From Altererythrobacter sp. B11 (lineage in GTDB: Bacteria > Pseudomonadota > Alphaproteobacteria > Sphingomonadales > Sphingomonadaceae): a stretch of DNA of 64,000 nucleotides. The translations under genes and the position numbers were made by a program. Location: contig NZ_AP018498.1 in assembly GCF_003569745.1 (NCBI RefSeq), forward strand, positions 62,001 to 126,000. The letters run 5' to 3'. Shown piece by piece: positions 35,052-42,803 of the stretch. A model generated the notes under the pieces. It was not told the origin of the DNA and did no database searches. It saw nothing but the letters and a program-made list of their open reading frames with translations. Numbering within the stretch: position 1 is the first letter of the stretch; every line of letters begins with the position of its first letter.

Positions 35052-37157
35052 ATGACGGATTCGATGGATACTGCCGGGTATGAGGCCCGGCTGAGCGACG
35101 CATTGCGTTCGCTGAAGAGCCTGTTGCGCCGTCGATGGCTTACACTGAGCATCGTCACGGTGACGGTGTTTGCCATCTGCGCGACCGTTATCATGCTGAT
35201 GGGCCCGAAATACGAAGCGATCGCCCGGGTGCAGATCGATCCTACCCGCGATCCCACCGTTGCCGCTTCGAACAGCGCGCAGGCGGATCTCGGCTCGGAG
35301 GCCATCGAAACCGAGGTTTCGATCCTGAACTCCGCCGCGCTGGCGCGGCAGGTCACCGAGGCGCTGAACCTGCAGCGCGATCCCGAGTTCGCTCCGTCCC
35401 TGGAGCCCGACGAAGCAGCGCAGCTTACGCCGGAGGAGCGCCTTCAGGCGGTATCCCGCAAGGTTCGCGACAATCTCACGGTCGGGCGTGATCGCCTGAC
35501 CTATGTGATCAATATCGCCTACGAATCGAAGGATCCGGCCAAGTCGGCCGCCATCGCCAATGCCTTTGCCGAAAGCTACCTCGCGACCAAGGTGGGCGAT
35601 CGCGTCGGCACGGCTGAGCAACAGGCCAAGTTCTACCGCGACAGGCTCGACGAGCTGGCCGGCGAAGTGCGCGCTGCCGACAGCGCCGTCGCCGCCTATC
35701 GCGCCCGGGCCGGCATTGTGGAGGGCATGGGCAACAGCACCATCGTCGATCAGCAGATCGGCCCGCTCTCCACGCAGCTCGCCACCGCAGAATCCGAGGC
35801 CGCCGAGGCGCGCGCCACGCTGGCGGCAGCTCGCCGGCAGATCGCCCAGGGCGGGCTGGACGCGGTCTCCGCTGTCCGTGGTTCGCCGGTGATCTCCGAC
35901 CTTCGGCGCCAGCGCGCCGAGGTGCTTCGCAACATGGGCGAGGTGCTGGCCCGCTATGGCGAACGGCACCCCGAGAGCATCAAGATCCGCGAGCAGCTGT
36001 CCGCGCTCGACCAGCAGATTCAGGACGAAGCCCAGCGCGCCATCGGCTCGCTGGAGGCGCAGGCCAGCGCTGCGGAAGCCCGCGTATCCAGCCTGCGCAG
36101 CACGATGCGCCGGATGGAAAGCGAGCAATCCTCCAACACCCGCGCCGCGGCGACCGCCAACACGCTGGAACGTGAGGCGGAAAGCAAACGGGAAGCTTAC
36201 GACCGGCTGGCCGAACTGGCGCAGAAGAGCGAACAGAACGTCAGCAACACCATCGCGCGCGCTACGATCGTTGATCGCGCGGTGCCTCCGGCGAGCCCGA
36301 CCTCGCCCAATCGCCCCCTCCTTCTCGTTCTTGCGCTCGTCGTGGCCTGCGCCACAGGCGGCGCCACGATCATCGTGCAGGAACTGATGGTGGCCGGCAT
36401 CCGCAGCGTCGGCGAGTTCGAATCCGCCATGGGCGTCTCGATTCTGGCCGCCCTGCCCCGGGTCAAGAACGCGCGCCCGGCAGACCTCGTGGTGGACAAG
36501 CCCGGCACGATGTATGCCGAGGCCATCCGCGTCGCACGCTCCACCCTGATCCGTCTGCAACCGGCGCCCAAGTCCATTGCGATTGCCTCCGCGCTGCCGG
36601 AAGAAGGCAAATCGACAACCAGCGTGGCCCTGGCGCGCATGCTGGCCCTGAATGGGGAAAAGGTGCTGCTGATCGACTGCGACCTGCGCCGCGCGGCGCT
36701 TGGCCAGGTGGTGCCCTCTTCCGTCGGTGCGCCCGGAACCGTGGAGCTGCTTTCCGGCGCCGCGACCATGCAGCAGGCAATCGTCCCGGATCGCGTTCCG
36801 GGGCTGGATCTGATCTATGTGCGCACCCCGCAGGTGGTGAACGAGGATATGTTCGGCGAACGCTTCCGGACCTTCCTGAGGAAAGCGGGCGAACAGTACG
36901 ATCGCGTCGTGCTCGACCTTCCGCCGCTGGGCGGTCTGGCAGACGGTCGCGCTATCGCTGCGGCGGCCGATGCGACGCTGTTGATCGTGAAGTGGGGCTC
37001 CACGCCCAGCCAGCCGATCGAAGCCTCGGTCAACTGGCTGGAAACGGACGGTGCAAATCTGGTCGGCGCCATCTTCTCGATGGTCGATCCCTCGTCGGAA
37101 GCCATGGGTGGCATCTACTACTCCAACAAATACGGCAACTATTACCAGAAGGCGTAG
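35052..37157 (+). CDS. Wzc-type chain-length regulator and tyrosine autokinase
   Basis: This encodes 701 residues. Two membrane helices (about 30-50 and 416-436) flank a Wzz-type periplasmic coiled-coil domain with the GNVR-region before the second helix. The cytosolic kinase has Walker A at about 514-523 (ALPEEGKSTT), Walker A' VLLIDCDLRR at 538-547 and Walker B VVLDLPP near 619. The C-terminus is a tyrosine cluster (YYSNKYGNYYQKA, five tyrosines in residues 689-698), which autophosphorylates to control chain length and export. The Walker A has glutamate where most relatives have GEGKST with glycine (PEEGKS); the effect is unknown. The downstream gene follows 34 bases later. Confidence 0.93.
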   Translation: MTDSMDTAGYEARLSDALRSLKSLLRRRWLTLSIVTVTVFAICATVIMLMGPKYEAIARVQIDPTRDPTVAASNSAQADLGSEAIETEVSILNSAALARQVTEALNLQRDPEFAPSLEPDEAAQLTPEERLQAVSRKVRDNLTVGRDRLTYVINIAYESKDPAKSAAIANAFAESYLATKVGDRVGTAEQQAKFYRDRLDELAGEVRAADSAVAAYRARAGIVEGMGNSTIVDQQIGPLSTQLATAESEAAEARATLAAARRQIAQGGLDAVSAVRGSPVISDLRRQRAEVLRNMGEVLARYGERHPESIKIREQLSALDQQIQDEAQRAIGSLEAQASAAEARVSSLRSTMRRMESEQSSNTRAAATANTLEREAESKREAYDRLAELAQKSEQNVSNTIARATIVDRAVPPASPTSPNRPLLLVLALVVACATGGATIIVQELMVAGIRSVGEFESAMGVSILAALPRVKNARPADLVVDKPGTMYAEAIRVARSTLIRLQPAPKSIAIASALPEEGKSTTSVALARMLALNGEKVLLIDCDLRRAALGQVVPSSVGAPGTVELLSGAATMQQAIVPDRVPGLDLIYVRTPQVVNEDMFGERFRTFLRKAGEQYDRVVLDLPPLGGLADGRAIAAAADATLLIVKWGSTPSQPIEASVNWLETDGANLVGAIFSMVDPSSEAMGGIYYSNKYGNYYQKA

Positions 37158-37191
37158 GCCCGCTCCCGCCGCGGCGCCGACGGGAGAGGGC

Positions 37192-37878
37192 ATGCGCCGA
37201 CGGCTGCGGCCGTCCGCACTTCCCATCGGCGTATTGGTGGTGCTGCTGTTCGCCTCGCTTGTCGCTGCGCGGCGGGAACTGGAAGTGCGCCATTGGGCCG
37301 GCCTGCTCCAGGCACAACAGCTGGCTGCGGCGCGCGGCGAGCCCGTGGTCGACCACGCGCCCGATGAGCCTTCAGCTTCGCCCCGGGTGCTGATCCAGGC
37401 CGCCCTGTACAGAGCCCGGTTGGCGGAAGCCGCCACCGGGCCGCTTCGCGCGCAGCGGCTGGTGGAAGCCCAGAACTACATCGACCGAGCACTCGCCAAG
37501 CAGCCGCAATGGGGGGAAGGCCAGATCGTGGCCGCCTATGTCGCGGCGCTCAAGGGAGACAGCGAGGCCGGCGCGCTAGATCGGGCTCTTGCGCTCAGCT
37601 ACCGCTATGCGCCCTATCTGCGCGATTCCGCCTTGTTCCGCCTTCAGCTGGGCCTGCCCCGATGGGCGGAGCTGCCCCCCGACACACGGGAGCACCTGAT
37701 CGACGAAGCCGTCTGGTTCGCGCGGCTCGAGCCGGAAGCGCGCGAAGTGGTCATCATGAACATCCGAGGAAGCGGCGCCTATCGCTCGTTCCTCCGGCGC
37801 TGGTACGAGGTCAGGTCGCTCGACGCGGACCTTGCGTCCGGTCGGGCATCCACAGCAGGCCGGCCAGGAATGTCGTAA
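37192..37878 (+). CDS. Membrane-anchored repeat-type protein of unknown role
   Basis: This encodes 228 residues from ATG 37192, with GGGAGAGGG upstream. A single N-terminal membrane helix (about residues 9-28) is followed by a helical part with TPR-like spacing (YRARLAEAATGPLRAQRLVEAQ, ALDRALALSYRYAPYL). It ends with an arginine-rich tail. It is the last gene of the export/chain-length operon; its 3' end overlaps the convergent polymerase-like gene by 68 bases. It may be an accessory of the Wzc or polymerase complex. Confidence 0.65.
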   Translation: MRRRLRPSALPIGVLVVLLFASLVAARRELEVRHWAGLLQAQQLAAARGEPVVDHAPDEPSASPRVLIQAALYRARLAEAATGPLRAQRLVEAQNYIDRALAKQPQWGEGQIVAAYVAALKGDSEAGALDRALALSYRYAPYLRDSALFRLQLGLPRWAELPPDTREHLIDEAVWFARLEPEAREVVIMNIRGSGAYRSFLRRWYEVRSLDADLASGRASTAGRPGMS

Positions 37879-39154
37879 GGCAGGCAAGCCCCGGCACATC
37901 CAGGGCGATATCAACCATCGAACAGGCGAATACGATCCCGATGGCGCCGATGATGCCGTCACTTCCATGGCCCCAATGAAGCGCGGCAGCGCGGGTCACG
38001 GCGCTGCGGGCAACCAGCGCCGCAGCACCGGCGAGGAGCAGGAAGTAGACGATCCCTCCATCCAGCACGAACTGCAGCACGAGGTCATGTGCGGAATTGA
38101 CCATCCACAAGCCCTGCGCGAGCCGAGGATCACCGAGATAGCGCGCGTTCAATGCCTCGAACGAGCCAAGGCCATATCCGAACCATGGCGAGCGGAGTGC
38201 GAGATCGGCGTAGTGCGACCACATCACCAGCCGGCCGGAGCGGTCCCCCGCCACGGCATCATCCAGCCGATCGACCAGCAAATCCGAAATGCCCGCCGCC
38301 ATCACCAGAAACAGGACGATCGCGCCCGCCGCCACGATGATCCGCTGCGACGAACCGCTCTCCTTCTGCAGGGCGGCCTTGACCCCGAGGCCCAGGAGTA
38401 CTGCGACAGTAATGGCACCGGCCGAACGAGACCCTGTAAGGAAGCAGACTTCCAGCAGGAGCGTGAGAGCCACGAGATACGCTCCCGCGTGCGCCAGTTC
38501 GCGCGGCTCGAGCCCTCGCCCGATCCGCACCTCAAGCACGCGCGCGAAAGCGAGCGCCGCCATCATGCCGAAATATGCGCCCGCTACATTGGCGTTGCTC
38601 AGCGTGCCGGTAAACCGCACCCCAGGGCGCGACTGCCACAAGTCGAGCGGAATCGCGCTGCCGAACGAATTCATCGCCACACCGAAGATGGCATTCAGGC
38701 AGCCCATCAAGATCAGCGTATCAACGGCCATCCGCAGGTTCTTGCGTCGATCGCCCAGCCGTGAACCGCACAGCAGTGCGCACAAAGCGGCGGCAATCCC
38801 CAGCGTCTCAGACAAGGCGAGGCCACCGCTCAGCAGATTGTCGCCCAGCGCGGGAATGGCCACCGGCAAAAGGGCCCAACAGGTGGCGCCGGCGACGAGC
38901 AGGACCGGCCCCCGCCGCGCGCGCCAGAACCGGGCATCGGGCGGCCAGACGAGGGTCAGCGCAAGGAGCGCGCCTGCCGCGAAGATGCAGGTCAGCGGAT
39001 TGCCGAACGCATTGTTCAGACCGTTCAGCGTGATGGCGAGGCTGAAGAGCGCCGCAACCGCGACCGCGGCAAGGCGCGGGGTGCTGGTCGGCCTCTTCCA
39101 CAGCACCGGCAGCCCCGCCCCGACATCTCCCCCCGGCTGATGATGCCGCTTCAA
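37811..39154 (-). CDS. O-antigen ligase/Wzy-type membrane protein (copy C)
   Basis: This encodes about 447 residues with 10-12 membrane helices. Family features are GVRFTGTLSNANVAGAYFGM, LTGSRSAGAITVA, RLVMWSHYADLALRSPWFGYGLGSFEAL and NSAHDLVLQFVLDGG, with a histidine in the long periplasmic loop. It is divergent in sequence from copies A and B. The start is uncertain: TTG 39154 follows the upstream stop by seven bases with TAGGA in front. It shares an operon with the GH74-like and WecB genes. Candidate roles are repeat-unit polymerase or ligase. Confidence 0.82.
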   Translation of the reverse strand: MKRHHQPGGDVGAGLPVLWKRPTSTPRLAAVAVAALFSLAITLNGLNNAFGNPLTCIFAAGALLALTLVWPPDARFWRARRGPVLLVAGATCWALLPVAIPALGDNLLSGGLALSETLGIAAALCALLCGSRLGDRRKNLRMAVDTLILMGCLNAIFGVAMNSFGSAIPLDLWQSRPGVRFTGTLSNANVAGAYFGMMAALAFARVLEVRIGRGLEPRELAHAGAYLVALTLLLEVCFLTGSRSAGAITVAVLLGLGVKAALQKESGSSQRIIVAAGAIVLFLVMAAGISDLLVDRLDDAVAGDRSGRLVMWSHYADLALRSPWFGYGLGSFEALNARYLGDPRLAQGLWMVNSAHDLVLQFVLDGGIVYFLLLAGAAALVARSAVTRAAALHWGHGSDGIIGAIGIVFACSMVDIALDVPGLACLTTFLAGLLWMPDRTQGPRRAT

Positions 39155-39161
39155 TCCGTTC

Positions 39162-41522
39162 CTACTCGACAAGGACGCACTGCTCCTGCGGGGTTCCATC
39201 CTCGGGCGTGCACGGCGCGGGCTCCCCGTAAGTCCAACCTGACCCCTTGTAGCCGAGATAGACGCGTCCGAACACGTCCGGATCGGCACCCACGACGGAA
39301 ACCTGATCGAGCTTGCCCGTGGGGAAGCGGCCGATCATCTGCCAGGAAGCGCCTTCGTCGATCGAACGCCAGATGCCATATTTCCCGTCCACCCGGCCGG
39401 AGATGTAGAGCGTAGGGTAGTCTGCCCCACTGGCAGCCTTGCCGAAGGCGATATCATCCACGCGCGTCAACCGGTCCAGCACCTGCCAGCTTTTGCCGCC
39501 GTCGGTGCTCCGCCGCAGCCGCGTGTCCCCGCCGCCCGCCACGGACGATGTGAAGAACAGATGCCCCGCCTTGCCGGGCACCGCGTGGAGCTTGGCCGCA
39601 AAGCCGCTCTGCGGGGCGATTTCCCTATCATACACCCGCTGCCAGTTTCGCCCACCGTCGCTGGTCTTCCAGAGGCCCAGTAGACCACGGTTTTTGCCGT
39701 TCCCGCTGTGAAACAGATAGAAGGTGGCCGGAAGGACGCGGTCGGCGGCCAGCAGCTTGCGCGGCATCCACCAGTCCCCATGGGTTCCGGTAAGCGGCAA
39801 CTGCTCCCCCGGCAGCACCACGCGCTCCCAGCTTTTGCCTCGGTCGAGCGTGTAGAAGGGGGAGCGATAGTAGCTCGGCGCCCAGACGATGTTATCCTTG
39901 TTGTCGGCCGAGACGGCGATCATGCCGAAGGACATTCGCCATGGATCATCCGCTTTCGCTCCCGGTGGCGTGGGCAGCGTGGCGAATTTTGTCCAGCTTC
40001 GGCCGCCATCGGTGCTGAACCCTGCCAGCACGGAATCGCCGTCCTGCCAGCAGCAGCCGGTCCGCGTGTCGCTGGCATTGGTGACGATGAAGGATGGATC
40101 CGCCACGTTCCAGTCCATTTGCTGCGCGGAAATCAGCACGCGCGGCTTCGGGCCGAAGGTGGTCGAGAACTGATCGAGATCGTCCTTCACATGGATGCCG
40201 AAGTCCCATGCCGCGAACAGCGGCGCGCCGCCCGGCGGCTGGATCACGTCATTGGTCACCAGTTGCTCGATGCCGCGGACCTGCGTCACCCACTTCATCG
40301 AAAGATTGAGCAGACCGGGATCGGTGTGCATCGGCCCCACCCCGGTGGCGAACCAGAAGCGGCCGCTCTTCACCGGGTCGGGCATGACCATGCTCACGGG
40401 CACGTAGTTGAGATCGTTCACTTTCAGCCAGGGTGGATCGTTCTCGCCCACATCCACGCTGCGCAGCATCCGGTGCCAGCTGCTGCCGTCCGCGGAGGTC
40501 TGCGGGCGGCCACCCTGATCGAACACATAGAGCCGGCCGCTGGCGGGATCCGCCGCGATGGACGCGTAGTCGCGCTTGCGCAGGGCGCCGGTCGCCACCA
40601 GGTCCGTCCACGCCCCATCGGCATATCGCCATACGGACTTGGTATCCGGGTCCACGCCGTAGAACTTGCCGTCGGGCGTGAAGGTGCCGCGCTTCAGCCG
40701 CGTGGGCGCAGTCGTGCGGGAGGGAAGAGGCTTGAAGCTCCGCCCCTCGTCCTCGGAAACGAACATGCCGACCGCCGGAACGAAGGCCCACAGCTGCTCG
40801 CTCTCCGGCTTGAACCAGAACGAGGCGCCGATGGTTGGCAGCCTCTTGCCCTTTTTGGCCTTCTCACGCAGATCGCCGCTTTTCGGCAGGCTGGCGACCG
40901 GGGCCCAGTCGCGCCCCCCATTCTCGGTCCGCCACACGCCTGCAAGGGGCGAACCGAACAATGCAATGTCCGGATTGCGCGGGCTCACACCCATGAAGGG
41001 GCCGTACATTCTGAAATCGTCGTTCGGGTCGAACTCCAGCGGCGGCATGCCCTCTCCAAGCTGCCAATGCTTGCCCCGGTCATCCGTCCAGAACACCGCG
41101 CCCTTGATCGCCATGTAGATCCGCTGCGGATCGGATGGCGCCACCGCTATTTCGTACACGCCTTCCGCCATGCCGTTCTGGTCGCGGGCGAATTCCGGCA
41201 TCGTCCATTCGGTGACGAGCTGCTCCCACCGGTCGAGTTCCGGCCGCCACAGATAGGCGCCATAGACATCCGCGCGGGCAACCATCGTTTCGCCCTTCGC
41301 GTCGCTGGAAAGACCGGTGATGAAGCCGCCCCCGCCGATTGCAACCGGCCGCCAGCGGTAGGTTTCTCCGGGCACGGCGCCATCCTGGCCAAGGGCCGCA
41401 CCAGGCGCTTTGGGAGGGGAGGGCGAGCTTGCGAGCGCAACCCACGCCAGGACCGAGGCGATCACGACAACCGCAAGCATGGCCAGGGCGCGTGGCACGC
41501 CCGATGCTGTCGGTCTGATCAA
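39162..41522 (-). CDS. GH74-like beta-propeller glucanase
   Basis: This encodes 786 residues from TTG 41522 (AGGGAG 9 bases before); TTG 41555 would add 11 residues. An N-terminal signal or membrane helix (ALAMLAVVVIASVLAWVALA) is followed by paired seven-bladed propellers with many Asp-box repeats (STDGGRSWT, TDDRGKHW). The N-terminal YRWRPVAIGGGGFITGL and ARADVYGAYLW (candidate catalytic Asp85) follow the GH74 xyloglucanase pattern. Substrates of this family are beta-1,4-glucans, usually xyloglucan. In an EPS locus it more likely trims or clears the cell's own beta-1,4-glucosyl-containing EPS. A plant-polymer role is the alternative. Confidence 0.75.
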   Translation of the reverse strand: MIRPTASGVPRALAMLAVVVIASVLAWVALASSPSPPKAPGAALGQDGAVPGETYRWRPVAIGGGGFITGLSSDAKGETMVARADVYGAYLWRPELDRWEQLVTEWTMPEFARDQNGMAEGVYEIAVAPSDPQRIYMAIKGAVFWTDDRGKHWQLGEGMPPLEFDPNDDFRMYGPFMGVSPRNPDIALFGSPLAGVWRTENGGRDWAPVASLPKSGDLREKAKKGKRLPTIGASFWFKPESEQLWAFVPAVGMFVSEDEGRSFKPLPSRTTAPTRLKRGTFTPDGKFYGVDPDTKSVWRYADGAWTDLVATGALRKRDYASIAADPASGRLYVFDQGGRPQTSADGSSWHRMLRSVDVGENDPPWLKVNDLNYVPVSMVMPDPVKSGRFWFATGVGPMHTDPGLLNLSMKWVTQVRGIEQLVTNDVIQPPGGAPLFAAWDFGIHVKDDLDQFSTTFGPKPRVLISAQQMDWNVADPSFIVTNASDTRTGCCWQDGDSVLAGFSTDGGRSWTKFATLPTPPGAKADDPWRMSFGMIAVSADNKDNIVWAPSYYRSPFYTLDRGKSWERVVLPGEQLPLTGTHGDWWMPRKLLAADRVLPATFYLFHSGNGKNRGLLGLWKTSDGGRNWQRVYDREIAPQSGFAAKLHAVPGKAGHLFFTSSVAGGGDTRLRRSTDGGKSWQVLDRLTRVDDIAFGKAASGADYPTLYISGRVDGKYGIWRSIDEGASWQMIGRFPTGKLDQVSVVGADPDVFGRVYLGYKGSGWTYGEPAPCTPEDGTPQEQCVLVE

Positions 41523-41578
41523 GATGCTATTCTCCCTCGTCGCGGCGTCCGGCAAAGCCGGTGCGGGTAAGTCGCCGT

Positions 41579-42457
41579 TCAGGGCCTCTCAGCGGGCGTG
41601 CAATCGCTCTCGTCACTCTTCGTGATCAGGTGCCACATAGCAGAGGGGTTGGTCGAAATATACCGCACCCCCAGCCGGATCGGCTCAAGACTCGCACGGT
41701 ACAGCCATTCGAGCCCGAGGTTCTGCAGGAGCTGCGGCGCTCGCCTGGCATCTCCGGAACAGAAATCAAACAGGCCGCCACAGGTGCGGATCCACCCAAG
41801 CCCCGCCAGGCGGCTGCGCTGCCGAAAAGCGAAGGCTTCCTGGCGCGGGCTTCCCAATCCCACCCACAGAACATCGGCGCCCGAATCGACGATCTGCCGG
41901 CAAAGGTCGATCTCGTCCTCCGGCGCGAAATAGCCGTGGCGCGTGCCCACGACCTGAAGGCCGGGATAAAGACCCGTCAGGCGGTCCGCAGCACGCGCTG
42001 CAACGCCGGGCTTGCCGCCAAGGAAGTAGAAGCGAAGGCCTTCGCGCGCAGCCATCCTGCACGCATCATGGACGAAATCGGTGGTGGCCACGCGCTCGGG
42101 AAAAGGTTTCTTCCAGAACAAGCGGGTGAAGTTCACCATCGGCATCCCATCGGCATCGACCACGTCCGCGTGGTCGATCAGCCGCCGGAACGCCTGGTCG
42201 CGGTGGTAGCGGGCGATGACCGAGCCATTCGACGAGACGACAATACGCGGCTCCGCCAGCGTGCCATCGCGCGCGGCAAGGCAATCTGCCGTCATCATTT
42301 CCGCAAACTGTAACCTCGTGCCTTTAGCCGTCATGATGCCGGCCAGGCAGGCCCGTTCCAGGCCGTCCGACCAGCTTCGGGCCTCAGGCGTTGTCACAAG
42401 GGGACTGGGAAGAGCGCTCAATGACAGAGCTGCTGTAGCATCGTTATGGTTAAGCAC
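41579..42457 (-). CDS. WecB/TagA/CpsF family glycosyltransferase (GT26)
   Basis: This encodes 292 residues from GTG 42457, behind GGAGG. The catalytic aspartate region VVDADGMPMV, donor segment GADVLWVGLGSPRQEAF and the C-terminal amphipathic tail RPIRLGVRYI are typical of GT26. It adds a sugar to the polyprenyl-linked acceptor, often the second or third residue. It leads an operon with the GH74-like and copy C genes. The C-terminal amphipathic end probably docks it to the membrane. Confidence 0.93.
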   Translation of the reverse strand: MLNHNDATAALSLSALPSPLVTTPEARSWSDGLERACLAGIMTAKGTRLQFAEMMTADCLAARDGTLAEPRIVVSSNGSVIARYHRDQAFRRLIDHADVVDADGMPMVNFTRLFWKKPFPERVATTDFVHDACRMAAREGLRFYFLGGKPGVAARAADRLTGLYPGLQVVGTRHGYFAPEDEIDLCRQIVDSGADVLWVGLGSPRQEAFAFRQRSRLAGLGWIRTCGGLFDFCSGDARRAPQLLQNLGLEWLYRASLEPIRLGVRYISTNPSAMWHLITKSDESDCTPAERP

Positions 42458-42720
42458 CGGCCCCCCACCTCCAGAAAGTCAGATCGCCCTATAGGACTAA
42501 AACCCTTTTGATTCAGGGAAATATCTCCAACGCATTCCGCGAAGTCCGGGCCTCAATCTCGAGTTTCGGGACGATGCCCGCAGGCGGGCAGTCACTCGGC
42601 TCGACAGGACGTGGAACTCAGCATGTTACCGGCGAGGCGACGTGCAACGCCGGTTGCGTCAAAGACATTTTCAGGCGACCTGGAACAAGGTTAACATCTC
42701 TCCTGTCTTGAAATCGAACA
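42458..42720. other. Intergenic region upstream of the GT26 gene
   Basis: About 260 bases between the GT26 start and the RTX terminator. It must contain the promoter of the wecB operon. The A/T-rich stretch around 42476-42530 (CTATAGGACTAAAACCC) is a plausible location. No gene, repeat or RNA structure was recognised. Confidence 0.45.
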
Positions 42721-42771
42721 CAAAAATCGCGCGCAGCCACATGCACCCCGGGGTGTGTGGCTGCGCGCGAT
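42721..42771 (-). terminator. Intrinsic terminator of the GH12-RTX gene
   Basis: A long stem (42727-42740 with 42757-42770) is formed by GTGGCTGCGCGCGA and its complement, with an inner GGGGTG/CACCCC pairing. Read on the minus strand, the stem is followed by TTTTTG. It lies 33 bases after the stop. Confidence 0.88.
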
Positions 42772-42803
42772 CAGAAACGCAGCTTTTCCGTCGGTTTTCG
42801 CGC

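Noticed and set aside
34680-37436. 918-residue open frame on the minus strand
   Set aside because: It covers the Wzc-type kinase gene in antisense and has no recognisable protein features.
42727-42770. Long palindrome as a possible operator or origin element
   Set aside because: Its position after the RTX stop and the T tract on the minus strand make an intrinsic terminator the better reading.
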